A stretch of DNA of 64,000 bases from Piliocolobus tephrosceles (GCF_002776525.5 NC_045434.1:119882525-119946524), one strand, 5' to 3'; positions 21,385-33,904 are shown, numbered from the stretch's first letter. Notes: a model not told the origin generated them from the letters alone. Program-made: numbers and translations.

Positions 21385-21530
21385 TCTTCATCCAAAAATA
21401 TTTACTGAGCCCTCTGTGCACATCCCTGGATAGAAGAACATTTCAAAAATAGAGAATTAGTATGGGCCACCTAGGTACTTACTAGTCAAACAAGGGAAAA
21501 AATAATCACAAAAAATAAGTAAAGAGCAGT
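21385..21530 (-). mobile_element. LINE-2 3' end, antisense
   Basis: 'ccaaaaatatttactgagccctctgtgcacatccctgg' followed by 'gtacttactagtcaaacaagg' and 'aataatcacaaaaaataagtaaa' is the reversed L2 tail. Confidence 0.55.
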
Positions 21531-21537
21531 ACAAGAC

Positions 21538-21570
21538 TGTGTGCATGTGTGTGTGTGTCTGTGTGTGTAA
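21538..21570. repeat. Short TG-rich simple repeat
   Basis: Interrupted (TG)n: 'tgtgcatgtgtgtgtgtgtctgtgtgtg'. A microsatellite. Confidence 0.85.
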
Positions 21571-21642
21571 TATGTGTTATATATGTAACCCAGCCTGGGA
21601 ACTATTAATTTATAATGCTGTTAATAAGAATGTCATTCCTTG

Positions 21643-21730
21643 CTTCAGAAGGACTCACAGAAACCAAACAGCAGATCTTCCTTCATTAAGAAATGTTCAG
21701 GGACAAAGCCCATACATTAGCAGCATGGGT
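21643..21730. repeat. Direct repeat, copy A
   Basis: About 88 bp that recur at 22629-22713 in the same orientation, sharing 'cagaaaccaaacag', 'agatcttccttc', 'aagaaatgttcag' and 'aaagcccatacatta'. The spacing is about 986 bp. It is either a local duplication or two fragments of one unnamed repeat. Confidence 0.8.
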
Positions 21731-21759
21731 AGAAATTTTAGCAACAATAAATTGTAGGG

Positions 21760-22625
21760 ATTCTGCAGCACAGCCCCATGATTGAGTCACAGAGAAGTGA
21801 GATGGGTTGCCCAATGTTGCAGAACTTAAAACTGGCACAAAAACTCCTGATATTGACAATAAGTGCTCGAAGTAATTAAAGAAAGTACCTTGGTCAATAT
21901 AAAGCTAAGTTGAGAAGAGATGTCACTATTTTTCTTTCAATACATTCACCATTTTATGTTATAATGTCCAAAATCAATGGCAGTGGCTGAATCTGTATTC
22001 ATGCTGTCAAAACAATCTTCAATAGGGCTTCAAAATGAACTCTCTGGTTTCATAACAATGATCAGCAAGAAACCACAAACCTGTTTTCAACAAGCCATGC
22101 CCCATTTTACTGGTCAGAACATCCAGTAATCGTGTAACAAGCCTCTGAAATGAACTGCCTGCCTCCTGCTATTCACTCTTCATTTATTAGGTGAATTTAT
22201 AAATTCTCACATATCAGTATTTATAAATAAAAGCTGAAAAGAGTTAAGTGGCTTTTTTATTCAGTTTTCAAATGGTCAGTCTTAATTATGAGAAATACTA
22301 TGCTATTGTTAAAAGTGAATACCATAGACAGAGACAGCGAGCTTTGGAAAGATAAAAATAACAGTAAAGCATAAGAATGCCACCAAAACACTAAGAAAGA
22401 CATTTTGCTTCATGCCCATAGGGAAAACCAGAAGAAACAATATAAAAAACAAAGTAATATCCTAGCTAAGTAAATGAAAATTGCATTTTCTGTCACATAT
22501 TGTTAATTATGTGGCAGTTAACATCCTCAAGTACATAAACGCACTTCTGAGTCACTCATGTTACCTCACTGAATATCTTCAGAAATGACTCCTCTAAATT
22601 ATTCACCTATTAAGAAGAATATTTA
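21760..22625. other. Sequence between direct repeats, no gene
   Basis: No reading frame of note and no named repeat. It lies between the two copies of the 88-bp direct repeat. Confidence 0.45.
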
Positions 22626-22628
22626 TCT

Positions 22629-22713
22629 CTTCAGAATGACCGACAGAAACCAAACAGATCTTCCTTCGTGAAGAAATGTTCAGTGGCAAAGCCCATACAT
22701 TACCCGCATGGGT
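22629..22713. repeat. Direct repeat, copy B
   Basis: The partner of 21643-21730. Relative to copy A it lacks three bases (in 'cagcagatc' versus 'cagatc') and has scattered substitutions. Confidence 0.8.
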
Positions 22714-22719
22714 TACAGT

Positions 22720-24090
22720 GGTCTGCAGAGATGTGATAGAAACGTGTGATAGAGATGAATAGAGGATGAAAAAGTCTCAAAACACTCAGAAAACTATGAG
22801 CAGATTAAAACTACCCAACATACTCTCCTAAAGGGTAAATATTTTCAGGTAAATATGGTGGGAATTTTAAAAGATAATATAAGTTTAGTAGCGTGTATCC
22901 AAATGTGTTTGACATTTGTACCACATAGAATCATCCCATATACAATAACCTAGTGGAGATGGGGGTGTGGGGAAGGAAGTCTAGTAATAAGTAACAAAGT
23001 ATCTTATTGAAAAGAATTTTTCTTCTTTTAATTTAGCCAAGTTCTTGGTTTCTAACTGGTAGTTAATATATATTTGTTGTAAAAATAAGAAAGAATAGAA
23101 AAAACTTGCTTTCCAGACACAGAATAGGAATGAATGAGATAATCAAGAGAAGACTCTAATGAATTTAAGACTAAGAAGGAATTATTCTATTGATACATAA
23201 AACCAAAGTGAAATTTGCTTGGGGAAGAGTTGGAAACAGGAGTATTTACCCAACTTTAGAATTATATAAGTGTTAAGATGGACAAAATTTAGCTATACTT
23301 TTGTAGGGTATGGTGGGGGTGGGGGGGCCGAATTACTTTATGACTTTCATTTGAGAACTTCCTTTTTTAAATTATACAAAGAAAATTATATACTGTAAAG
23401 TTCAACCATACTCACAAAGCTTTAGCCACATGTCAGTTAAATAGCATGAGGAATTGTGTAAGGAACCCAGCCAGAAATGAAAAGCTAGGTAAGCAACTTT
23501 CATCAAGTTAAGACATTTTTCTCCAAAATAGAATTTTTAAAAGAAAGAAAGAAAATAAGTGATAGTGATTCTCATCTTCTATGTTTTGTCAGCTTACCTT
23601 GAACCTTATATCCAGGTAATTAATTATGTAGGGCCCTCATTAGTTCAGTGAAATACTATAGCTGTGAGTTTTTGTCTGCCCATCATAACGAAGATAAATC
23701 TGCCTTCCTATAACTGAGATAAACCTGCCTTCTTTTTATTTTTTTTAGGAACCCTTTCAAATCCATATAAATAACAGTGCTTTCTACTCACCCAACCAAC
23801 GTGGAAGCACCTGACATTGTACTTGCCTGTCAACATAGCCTATTCCTCTGGCCAGGAAAAGATGCATAGCCTAATCTAGGTCTATAAAAGCAGAATTTTT
23901 AAAAGAATTACCCTGACACAAAAGACACTCAATCCATAGTGGTTAAATGAATATTTAATGAATGAATGAACAAGCTAGTAGGAATAAGTTAGCACTGTTT
24001 CTTTCCTTGAGGTGGATAAAACCCTGGCTCCAGTTTTTATTAACTTACTAAAAAAAAGCTCATCACTTGTAGATGACAATAATGCCAAGA
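22720..24090. other. No recognisable gene; minor tandem repeat inside
   Basis: AT-rich. A G-run occurs near 23311-23327, and two imperfect 24-bp units containing 'agataaa-ctgccttc' lie at 23684-23707 and 23709-23732 (4 mismatches). No gene is supported. Confidence 0.45.
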
Positions 24091-24095
24091 TGTTC

Positions 24096-24119
24096 GAGAG
24101 AGAGAGAGAGAGAGAGAGA
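24096..24119. repeat. (GA)n microsatellite
   Basis: An uninterrupted run of GA dinucleotides, 24 bases long. Confidence 0.97.
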
Positions 24120-25440
24120 ATCATAACTAAGAAGAAAGAGAGATATAACTTCATGAAATTTTCCTGAAATTTCTGGTTTGGGGAACTAATACATTTCTGT
24201 TTTCCTGAAGTTAACTTGAGTTTCCACCACTTGTTCAAGGAAGATCATGGCAAACGATAATCATTAGTAATGCTTTAACACACCCCAGAATACCTAGTGG
24301 AAACAAGGGTGATTAATCGTCAATTATTACATGTTTAAATGAAAGTACATCATTATAGATATGAATAAAATTCAAAATTGTTATTGGAATAAGCAGAAAA
24401 TCTTGTTCACAGTGCACTTTCAATTCATAGTTGCTTCCATATTAAGCCTAATGACATTATTTTAGGAACAAGTAGATAATAGCAAGTTCATATATGCTGC
24501 ATATCCTGAATAATATAGAAGACTCTAAATAACTAGGTGTTTATTATTTCATTTTTATTATTTAAGACTTTCATATAGTATTAGAAATTTAAAATGTATT
24601 TATAACTTGCTCTTGCATTTCCTTTTTTCTTATTTCTTTGGATGTCTACTTTAAACTTATCATCAGCCATTGAGTTTCATCTTGTGGATATGAAGTTTTG
24701 GAATCATAACCTTAGATTTCTGCAAGCCACAAAAGATATTTTACTCTATACTGAGTTTAAAACTGTCTTAAGCAGTAATTCTGGTGAAATTAATTCCCCT
24801 TTCAGCCTGTGGGAACCAAGTGAAGGAAATCAAGATATTTCATTCCAAAGTATACTTCTTTGACATATTTTGAGATGGCCCTTCAGAGGGTCTGCAAGCA
24901 GAGGTAGCCCTGCAAACAGAAGCAGCCCTGCAAAGCTCTCTTTTGTAGGGGAGACTTTTGTCTGCAGAGAATCTGTACTGATGCAACCAGGTTTTCTCTG
25001 AGGCTCCACCTCGTGGATCTAGGAAAGATTAACTGAGAGTCTGACACCTTTAAAGGTCGGAAAGAAACATTTATCTATTATTTCTGGGGGGCTGCTACCC
25101 ATTTTTGCTTCCAGGTCTCCTCTTCTCTCCTATAACCTGCTTTGCCACCACAACCTAATTTAGCAGCATTTTGACCATGCTTGGAGTCCTCATTCTTTCT
25201 GCAACCTAAAGATGGTATCTAAGCTTCCAGACTCCACTGGGGGATTGGGGTAATCACTCTGTTGTTCTCCCTCCTGTACTCATTAGTACATTTGTTTGCC
25301 TTTTCTCTTATTAACCTGCCTTTTGTCAGTTGATTTTTTTAGTGACCATTGAGAGGGCAAAGAGGAAGTCTTCCCTTGGCCCCTACCCAAGCCACAACCA
25401 TCAATTCTGCCTCAAAGTGTGGCAGATGAATGAGAAGAGA
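24120..25440. other. No recognisable gene; short 18-bp tandem repeat inside
   Basis: An 18-bp unit (CTGCAAGCAGAGGTAGCC, then CTGCAAACAGAAGCAGCC, then a partial third) spans 24892-24935. Otherwise only short chance frames (73 codons at 24642) are present. Confidence 0.45.
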
Positions 25441-25444
25441 GCAT

Positions 25445-26730
25445 CTCAATTACAATTCGACATCCATTCAATAAACATATGTGGTGTACTCACCGTTATA
25501 GAAGTGTTGTTCTAGGTGCTAGAGATAAAACCTTGAAGAAGTAGAATGGATCCTGACATTATGACTCTGATATTCTAGACAGAGACAGAGACTATAAAGT
25601 AAATAAATAAGCTGATTTCAAGTAGAAATAACAAATATGCTTAAAATTTAAAAGGTACTAAATTAAGGAATGACCAGGTTAAAGAAAGCCACTATGGGGA
25701 GATGATGCTTTAATTGAGACTTAAATGAAAATCATCAGGCATATGAAAACCTGGAAGACAAGCATTTGTCAACCTACAATAATTAAAAGGATCAGAATCT
25801 AGTTTAAAGAGAGTTGATTAAAGCACAAAGTCTGAGGACAAGCTACCTGGGATTCACGGGTTCCAAAATTAAAAGTCAGTGTCTTGAAGTATAGAAGTTT
25901 GGGATCATGTATACAAAGTTTAGGGGAGCTGAAGAGAATGTCAACATTTATGTAAGGCCAAATGCATACTTACAATGATATGATTAGTTTACGTGGTATT
26001 TTTCTTTTTGGAAAAGGTGTATTTAACATTCCACACTAAAGAAGTAACAGTAATGGGGTCTTGGTTGCCATCTGATCTCAGTTAAGTATAGGACAATAAA
26101 GGAGGCAGTTAATCTACAACAAAGGTCAATGACTAAAGTGGGAGCAGTCTAGTCACTGGTTTCTCCTAGTCATTTACAGAACAGGAACAATGAGAAAGTT
26201 CATCTATTATCTAAGATGCAGAATTGTAAAACTGTTACATGACTCAGTCTCCAGGGTTTAACTTTTCCCTTGGCATGATAAATTTAGAAGGTCTTGAAAT
26301 GTTATTTTATGTTATGCATGCTAAGCAGAGGCAGGTGGATCTTCAAATGCTCTAAAGATGCAGTATGTTTGAAATGCATGAAAAGCAGATGGATACCTAA
26401 TGTGGCTGGAATGTGGGCAGCAAGAAGTATGGTAGACCATGAGATCAGAGAAGCTCTGTGGTGCTGGTAAGTTTGGAAAGCCATTGAGGAGTTTTAGGCA
26501 GAGAATGACATGATCTGATTTTTTTCCATTCACAAAGGTCACTCTGGCTCTGGTGGGAGACTAGTCTGTAGGGCTGAAGGTTAGAATTCAGGACATCAAT
26601 GGGAAACTATTGTCAAAGCCCAGGGGAGAGATAATGGTAGCTTGGACTAAGAGGTTAAAATGGAGAGCAGTGGAATAATTCAGAAACTATTTGGAAGTAC
26701 AAACTGTAGGATTTCTATGAGTCAGGCAAA
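25445..26730 (-). mobile_element. LINE-2 (L2), antisense, in two pieces
   Basis: 25445-25790 follows the reversed L2 tail ('ccattcaataaacatatgtggtg', 'gttgttctaggtgctagagata', 'tattctagacagagacagag'). 26300-26730 follows antisense ORF2 ('aatgacatgatctgattt', 'aaaggtcactctggctctgg', 'gagagataatggtagcttggacta'). The ~500 bp between (25800-26300) is not recognised as L2 and may be an insertion. Confidence 0.65.
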
Positions 26731-26769
26731 GGAAGAGGAGGAAATCAACAAATCCCATAACTGCTACTG

Positions 26770-28960
26770 GTAATGAACTTTAAGAATGTGCCAGGATCGT
26801 TTTATTGACTCTAGTTAACATGATGTTCTTATCAAATCTCCAAGTTAAACTAATTTGTTAAATTTACTCTCATTTTCAGGACGTGTAGTGTCATAAGGTA
26901 GAAATGACTAAGCCAATTAATATGATTAAGATTATAATTTATGACATGATCTACTTTCCATTGCAGGGGAAATAATGACCTTTAAAAGAGGTATTTTACT
27001 AGGGAGAAGATGATGACAGGTGTTTGAGAGTTTTAGTTCTTAAAGTTGACAATCTTATATAGCCTTATACAGAAACCGCCTTATGACTGCCTTTAGAACT
27101 TCTTTATCACTATTATTATCTTTAGTTACTACCTCTCATTTTTGTGTATGTCTTTATATCTTATTTAATAGTAAACTTACTTATGCTTTTTACATATTCC
27201 CCATCATTTTACACATTTTTCTTTCTCACAATAATGGCTCAATGAACATTTTTCAGTGTACAAATCAATTCCTCTTAGAGAAATAGCTCCATCATCTTCC
27301 CCTTTTCATAGTTTACTCATTCTACCAGTACAATTCAGCTACAACTCCTTTAAAAGTCTCTGATGTCTCCTCATTCTTTCCAGAGAATTTCATTGTCACC
27401 ACTTTCACTGAACTACTCTTTTCTCTCCTGTTAACATTGCAGTTACTGGGCCATATTGACAGGGAAATCAGTCCCTCCATCATTAATAGAACTTTATGTC
27501 TCCTATTCCAAAAGTTAAAATCTCACCTAACAAAAGGAAACTTAGTGATTTACTCCTCTAGACAAACACTGAAATCCCTTTTTAGGTCTTGAATTCTTCA
27601 TTCTCCTGAAAAAAATTCAATAAACCCTTTAAAAGATCCTTAATGTTTTACTAGATGATAATTGTGGCCAGTATGCTATTTCAAATACTGTATTTCAAAT
27701 TCAAAATTTCAATGGTATTCCTTTCAAATAGACCAAAACTCACCAAACTCACCAAAAAATAATAGCATCCACTTTCATCCTGTAATTGACCACTCACCAG
27801 ATCTCATCTCCTTGACTTAAGTGCATAGGCACCTCCTTTACTGCAAATCACAAAACACATCTTGAAGAGGGTATTTTGTACTCAAGTGTAAAAGAAAACT
27901 TTAATTTTAATGTATTTAAGAAACAGTAGGTAGTTTCCCCAGTGCCTGTCTGGGGGGTACTTTCCTTCCTTCTTACAATGAACTTCTATCAAGAGCAAAA
28001 TCTTCTTTTTAGATTTTGAAGCTGTGTTTCTTTTTTATGCAATATCTTATCCACTAAACCATAAGCTAATACTCACTACAATGTCTGTAACAAATTTTTA
28101 AAATACATTACAGTATATATTAAGAAATAAATGAGTAAACAAATTAATAACTGCTTTGATGGATATTACACTGAGGGCAATCTCATTTGAGCCAATTTTT
28201 TTTAAAATTTTAAATTCAGTCAGATTTGCATTAGAAAGCCTCCTTCATGCAAACACTCCAGGGTAACTTTGCAAAGTTGCTTTGAAAGTAAATGTCATCA
28301 AATATTAATAAGATAAGCCAAGGGAAATAAGGTTGTAGTTTATCCTGGATTAGAAAGGGCATTTTCCCTCTGAAGTATGAACACATATAGGAATTTAAAA
28401 CTCTGACCCAGACACCAGACAGAAGTATGTGGGTGGCCAAGCTAACTAAGAAAAGCAGATTGAGTGTGGCACATTGGTAAGATTAAATGGATATAAAAAT
28501 CTCTGAAATGGTGAACCAAGACCTTAAAAAATATTGCTATTTTTCCATTTAAATCTTGTCCCAGGATATACAACTGTCCAAAAAAATCTAAGAGCAAAAT
28601 AAATTTAAAGGTATATTCTGATAATATATCACACTGTGCCTACCATAATTAAAACAGTCCAGGATCTCTATTTTGGGGTCTAGAAAGGCCTCATGTATTT
28701 TGACCTAAGAAAAAATAGAAACGATGCCCTGGCTTGATAGAACTCTCACTGAGAATGGAAGAAAGGGGATTCTATAAAGCTCACAATCAAATGACAAGTT
28801 TTCATTGTGAAAAGTATTTTATTAGTTCAGGAAATTAAATACTGAAAAAGGAGCCAATTGGTCATTAAACAATGTTAGGTATCCTGGATCTTCCCCCACA
28901 TCATGCTCCTGCTAAGCACAAGAGACCTGTCATCATCCTAGAACTTATCTTATACATATG
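26770..28960. other. No recognisable gene or repeat
   Basis: AT-rich. Chance frames of up to about 69 codons (28231, antisense). Short stretches such as 27300-27640 are pyrimidine-rich like old LINE sequence but are too diverged to name. Confidence 0.45.
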
Positions 28961-28966
28961 TGATGT

Positions 28967-29165
28967 GTGGTAGTAATAAGAGCATTGGATTAAGAGTCAG
29001 AAGAGCTGGATTTTAATTCTAACTCTGCAACCAATTGGCCAGTTGACATGAGCCAAATTATTCACTTCTCTGGACCTCAGTTTACTCATCTGAAATAAAA
29101 ATACCACTAATATCAGTCTCACATGGCTATATAAATATATGTGTGGTATAAACAGAATAAACTAT
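28967..29165 (+). mobile_element. MIR SINE
   Basis: A well-preserved core: 'aagagcattggattaagagtcagaagagctgg', 'attctaactctgcaacc', then 'ctctggacctcagtttactcatctgaaata'. Orientation is sense. Confidence 0.82.
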
Positions 29166-29440
29166 AACTTTGACAGTGTGTTGGGATAGGCCTTCTGCCA
29201 TCCCAACCTCTTCCCCACATGTTTAAAGTTTGATATTATGAAAATAAAGATGCCTTGCATGTATAATTAGCTATAAACTTTTAAGTCATTAACTAGTAAG
29301 AAATTATGTGGTATAATTAACTGGCATCACATTTTCCCTGATGTTGTCTAGTATAACCTCTCCTCTGCGAGAGAGCCTAGATAAAGAATATATGGGCTGG
29401 ACCCACCCTGAAGGAAAAAAAATTGTTCGCTAGACCAGAC

Positions 29441-29565
29441 AAATTAATGGGTGCAGCACACCAACATGGCACATGTATACATATGTAACAAACCTGCACG
29501 TTATGCACATATACCCTAGAACTTAAAGTATAATAAAAACAAACAAAAAAAAAAAGAAAGAAAAT
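29441..29565 (+). mobile_element. Extremely 5'-truncated young L1 3' end
   Basis: 'taatgggtgcagcacacc', 'aacctgcacgttatgcacat' and 'ccctagaacttaaagtataataaaa' are the last ~115 bp of an L1PA/L1PB-type 3' UTR, followed by an A-rich tail. Nearly all of the element was lost at insertion. Confidence 0.9.
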
Positions 29566-29685
29566 ATTCAAATCAATCTGAAATAAAAAGTCAACAATCA
29601 AACTGGGATGTAAAGCTACCTCTAAAATTGTTTCTCCAAGCTGGTACCACTTAGGTTAATTGTGTCATATTGAACATTAGTGAAT

Positions 29686-29730
29686 CCAGTGGTGCCACTG
29701 GCACCTCCTGGCCACTAGGGAGAGGTGGCA
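29686..29730. promoter_or_regulatory. Palindrome beside a CTCF-like motif (candidate)
   Basis: CCAGTGG-TG-CCACTGG (29686-29701) is a perfect 7-bp inverted repeat with a 2-bp centre. Immediately after it, 'tggccactagggagaggtgg' (29709-29728) resembles the CTCF core TGGCCAC(T)AGGGGGCGC with a few mismatches. This is pattern resemblance only. Confidence 0.3.
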
Positions 29731-30199
29731 AGCCCTACTCTGTTTAAAAAAAAAAAAAAGAAAAAGTTCTTATTTCAAAGCCAAAGAGGTACTTATTGAA
29801 GGGAAGGAATTATTTTGATTTTTTGGAGCCATAGGAACTCTTGCCATCAAATTGTTTCTCTGGAATATACAAGAAGAAGCATAGCAGTTTTATTCCTTGG
29901 AAAGAAAGATGAAACAAAATACAAACTCGAGAAGTAAAAATCAGATATTTTGTTCATAACCGCCTTTAAACTTCCATTCGCAAATCAATGGATTAAAATT
30001 GCCAGAGAGAACACCCCAGTGTGCTATCTTCAGATAATGTACACATTTATTTATTTTTAAATTTGATATGCTGTAACTACATATTGCCCTGTGTGTCAGA
30101 GGTGGGCCAGAGAACTGAATATGCCTGTGCCCTTATGTGTCTAGTAGTAAGGCTAGTCCAATTACCGCATATGTAATAGACAAAGTGACACTGCTATAC

Positions 30200-30355
30200 T
30201 GCTTGCTTTTCTTTCTTTATAAATAAATATACCTGTATGTGTGTGTCATGTATATATGTGTGTCTATATCTGTGTATGATTTGTATGTATCATGCATATA
30301 TATGTGTGTGTCATGTAGTCTTTTGTGTGTGTGTCTACATATATACACTGTGCCA
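30200..30355. repeat. TG/TATG-rich simple repeat
   Basis: Interspersed (TG)n and (TATG)n tracts with repeated 'gtgtgtcatgta' blocks at about 30240, 30306 and neighbours. A degenerate microsatellite cluster. Confidence 0.85.
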
Positions 30356-30379
30356 CCTTGAGAACTAGAATACACCATA

Positions 30380-32295
30380 TGCTGTAAACGGTCTGTTGGC
30401 TACTTCCCAAACCCAGTTTCCTGTTTCCACCCATATTGAGTCACTACTGTCTACACTGTGTTTACCTTTTTATTACTTTTAAAAAAATAGCTTTCATCAC
30501 ACATGTGTACGCTTAACAATATATATGTTAGATTTTATTGCTCTGGAGTTTATGAAAATTATATCATTCTGCATATATATATATATTTTAAGGTCTGTTT
30601 TTTCTTTCAACAATATGTTTCTAAGTTTCATCCATTTTCCAGATAGGTGTCATGTATTCTTTCTTACTGTTAAATAATATTTCATGGTGGATTATACCAC
30701 AGTGTATTTAATTGTTATTATTTCCACTTCTGCTCTTATAATTTATTAATAGTATTGCTACAAGCATTCTTGCTTATGTCCCTTAGAATGCAGAAGCAAG
30801 AGTGTCCCAAGGGCATATACCCAGTGGAATTGCTGGATCATAGGTTGTATTCATTTTCGACTTTTAAGAAAATACTAATTGTTTCCCAAAGTTGTGGTTC
30901 CACTTTATGCTATTCCTCATAAGGTATGAGAGTTCTCCTTACTCCACATCCTTACCAGGATTGGCATTGTCAGACTCCTTTGTTTTGTTTTATCAGTTAA
31001 GTGGTTGTAAATAGTTCCCTGTTGAAGTCATAATTTGCATAAAGAGGTTGAACTTCTTTTCAAATGTTAATCATGTTTATTTCTTCCATGAAATAACTGT
31101 GCACATCCTTTGTTCAGTTTTCAATTGAATTGTTCTTTATTTCCTTTGCAGATTTATTTTACATTCTAATCTTTACTTTGTCTTAGGTGTTGAAAATATC
31201 TTCTTTGAGATTTTGGTTTGTCCTTTTCACTTTCGTTTTGGTTTCTTTTTTTGTTAGAGGATCTTTTAATATAATAATGCTATCAACCACTTCTTGTATG
31301 GTCATTACTATTTGCATCACATTTAAAATAGCATCCTATTCTTATTCTAAAATTTTTCTAAGTTTGCCTTTCACAGTAATGTCTTTTATCAATTTAGAAT
31401 TCATTTTCAGGTAGAGAGTAAGGTAGGGATGAAATTTTTCTCATATGTTAACCAGTTGTCCCAGCATCATTTCTAATGATCTACATTGCCCTTCTCTCTA
31501 TTTTTTTGTTACGATTTTAACTATTTCATCTTGATACGTAAAAAATTGCATTATTAAAGTGGATTTTATAGCTAGCCACCTAAACTCTCTTGTTAATCCT
31601 AATACATTATCTGTGGATATTTTGGGGGGATTCTATGTAGATAAGCCTATCATCTATGTAATTAATTTTGTGTATTCTTTTCTGTGGTAGGCTAACAGCC
31701 TCTCAAAGATATCAAAATGCACATTCCTAGAACCTGTTAATTTGTTACCTTACATGAAAGGAATTTTGCAGATATGGATTAGTTAAAAATCTTGAGAAGA
31801 AAAGAGTATCCTGAATTATCCAGGTGGACCTAAAGTAATCACAAGTATCTTTATAAGAGGGAAGCAGAAGGGCATTTGATTACAATAGTAGGAGATGAGA
31901 TGAAGAAAGCAAGAGATTGTAGTGACTCAAGAAACAGGGCATGCACTAAGGAATACTGAGAATGTTTAGAATCCGGAGAAGCCAAGAATTCTTCCCTCAA
32001 AACCTCCAAAAAACCAGCTCTGCTGACATCTTAGCTTTAGTCTAATAAGATTCATTTTGAACTTCAAACCTCCAGAACGATAAGCTAATTAAATTTTGTT
32101 TTTAGCTATTAATTTTATATTACTAATTTACTTTCTAATCAGTTTCATTTATTTTTCTTGCCTTATTGCTTTGGCCAGAAGTCCTAGAAAAATGTGTCAG
32201 CAAGTATTTTTGTTTTGTTCTAATTACATGCTTTTCCAACAGATTCTCAAATATGATGAGAAGGAAATTCCATAATACTGTAGACATTTTCTATT
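30380..32295 (-). mobile_element. Old L1 (L1M), antisense, split by an MLT1-like LTR
   Basis: Antisense L1 3' UTR and ORF2: 'aagtttcatccattttccag', 'aatatttcatggtggattata', 'gtggaattgctggatcatagg', 'tccacatccttaccaggattgg', and past the LTR 'ttgccttattgctttggccagaagtcctag'. It contains plus-strand chance frames only. The LTR at 31690-32125 is the later insertion. Confidence 0.78.
31690..32125 (+). mobile_element. MLT1-like LTR (ERVL-MaLR), solo
   Basis: The same block order as 10185-10672: 'gaacctgttaatttgttacct', 'ggattagttaaaaatcttgagaa', 'tatcctgaattatccaggtggacc', 'cctccagaacgataagctaatt'. It lies in an antisense L1. Subfamily not assigned. Confidence 0.62.
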
Positions 32296-32299
32296 TTAT

Positions 32300-33900
32300 T
32301 CAAATTATTTTCTAAAGTTTGTAATTGAGACTGGAAAATATACCGTAAAATATTCTAGGAACACACCTTAAATGGTAGCCACCTAGTTGTCATGCCTATA
32401 AAAATGATCTCTGCCATAAGCATCTGGTTCACATACATTCTTTATTTATTTGTGATTATTTATCTGGTATCTCTTCCATATCTGGAAAAGACTGAGGTAT
32501 CAAAATTGTTTGAATAAGAAGATTAAAAATTATAACAAAATAGCATATTCTAGGGAGGAGAGAAAACAGACATACCAGGTACCTGCAATGAGTAGTGAGC
32601 ACAATAACAGTCGTTCAAACATTGTCAGTTTGCAGGACTTAATTTACAAGGTAAAGCCTGACTTACCCATTACTCAGATATCACAGGACTTTGTAAATAT
32701 ATAAATAGACATAATTGTTAACAGCAATATGATATCATGAAGACTTGGGAGTCTCAGCTGTCTGGTTGGTGAAATTTGGGGGCTTTTTATCAAAATGTAT
32801 TCTTTATCTCGTGGTTTATAGTGTAATAACTCTTAGTATTTAAAATTGAACATTTAGTGAACTAATAGAGTGCTTAAATTAATTTTAGAAATAGTTTAAC
32901 AAAAGTAGGCAGATAAAAGCTATAGCCCATTTTTGTGAAAGTTGACATCGTAATTCTCATCATTCCCTGAAGGAAAAATTATATATTATTTTCTCCATTT
33001 AATCAATTGATTCAGCCCAGCAAGAACTGACCAGTCAATGGATTGTAAACTCAATTCTGTAAAATGTATTTGAGAAAGCAATAAAAAAAATTTAAGAGGG
33101 CTGTTGTACAGCCTACTTCCTCAGTGCAGACTGAAACAATTATAAAGCTATAAATTCATGAACTCTAATAATCTGTTTAAAAGATTTTTTCTGTGCTCCC
33201 TCATATTTGGATAGATTTTTTGAAAACAGTTTCAGATTTCTTGAAATCTTTGCCATCTTTTCTAGCCTGGTCTTGTGCCACAAAAATTGACTTCTTTGGC
33301 TTTCAAAACAGTTTAGTTCATACTCATTTTGGAGACATACACACAAGGTAACCAATAATATTTCTTGCACAAGGTGGAGAAGTCTGCTTGCCATGGTTTT
33401 AAATCCAGGACTTGCTTTTCTCCTACGCTGTACCTTTTCTCTTCTGATTTATTCCTGAAGAGACAGCTCATTCCACTGGACTTTTTTCTACAAAGGAAAA
33501 CATCAATACAAATAAAATTTATTTTCCTCAGCAAGTAATTTTATGGATTGATCATGTGCTGCTTCAACCTTCTTGCTACAGCTATCCTTCCCTCATATGG
33601 ACTTGTATCCCTGATACATAAAATAAAAATAGAGGAAAGGACACATAAAGATTTCACCTTGAAATGTACCACCTACCCATTTCTCAGGATTAAATGTAGA
33701 GCTATCAGCGGGAGGAGTGAAAAGATGTTTCAATAAACCTGACAAAACATTAAAGAAAGCACTCTCCCAATTCAAACATCCTCCTAGGATCTATTGCTTT
33801 AATCTGCCTTTGCAGCCCAAGATCTCGTGCTCTAAGTAAATTGAAAAATAGGAAACAAAGGTTTGACTGCTTAGGCTGAGCTCTGATGTAAGTCTCAGGA
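32300..33900. other. No recognisable gene or repeat
   Basis: Overlapping frames of 84, 73, 62 and 60 codons occur on both strands between 33140 and 33775. None resembles a known protein, and overlap on opposite strands suggests chance. Confidence 0.45.
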
Positions 33901-33904
33901 AAGA

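Noticed and set aside
24061..24240. Antisense frame with a serine-leucine repeat
   Set aside because: The repeat is the translation of the (GA)n microsatellite.
33140..33775. Cluster of 60-84-codon frames on both strands, possible pseudogene
   Set aside because: No protein resemblance, and opposing overlapping frames are expected by chance in sequence of this composition.
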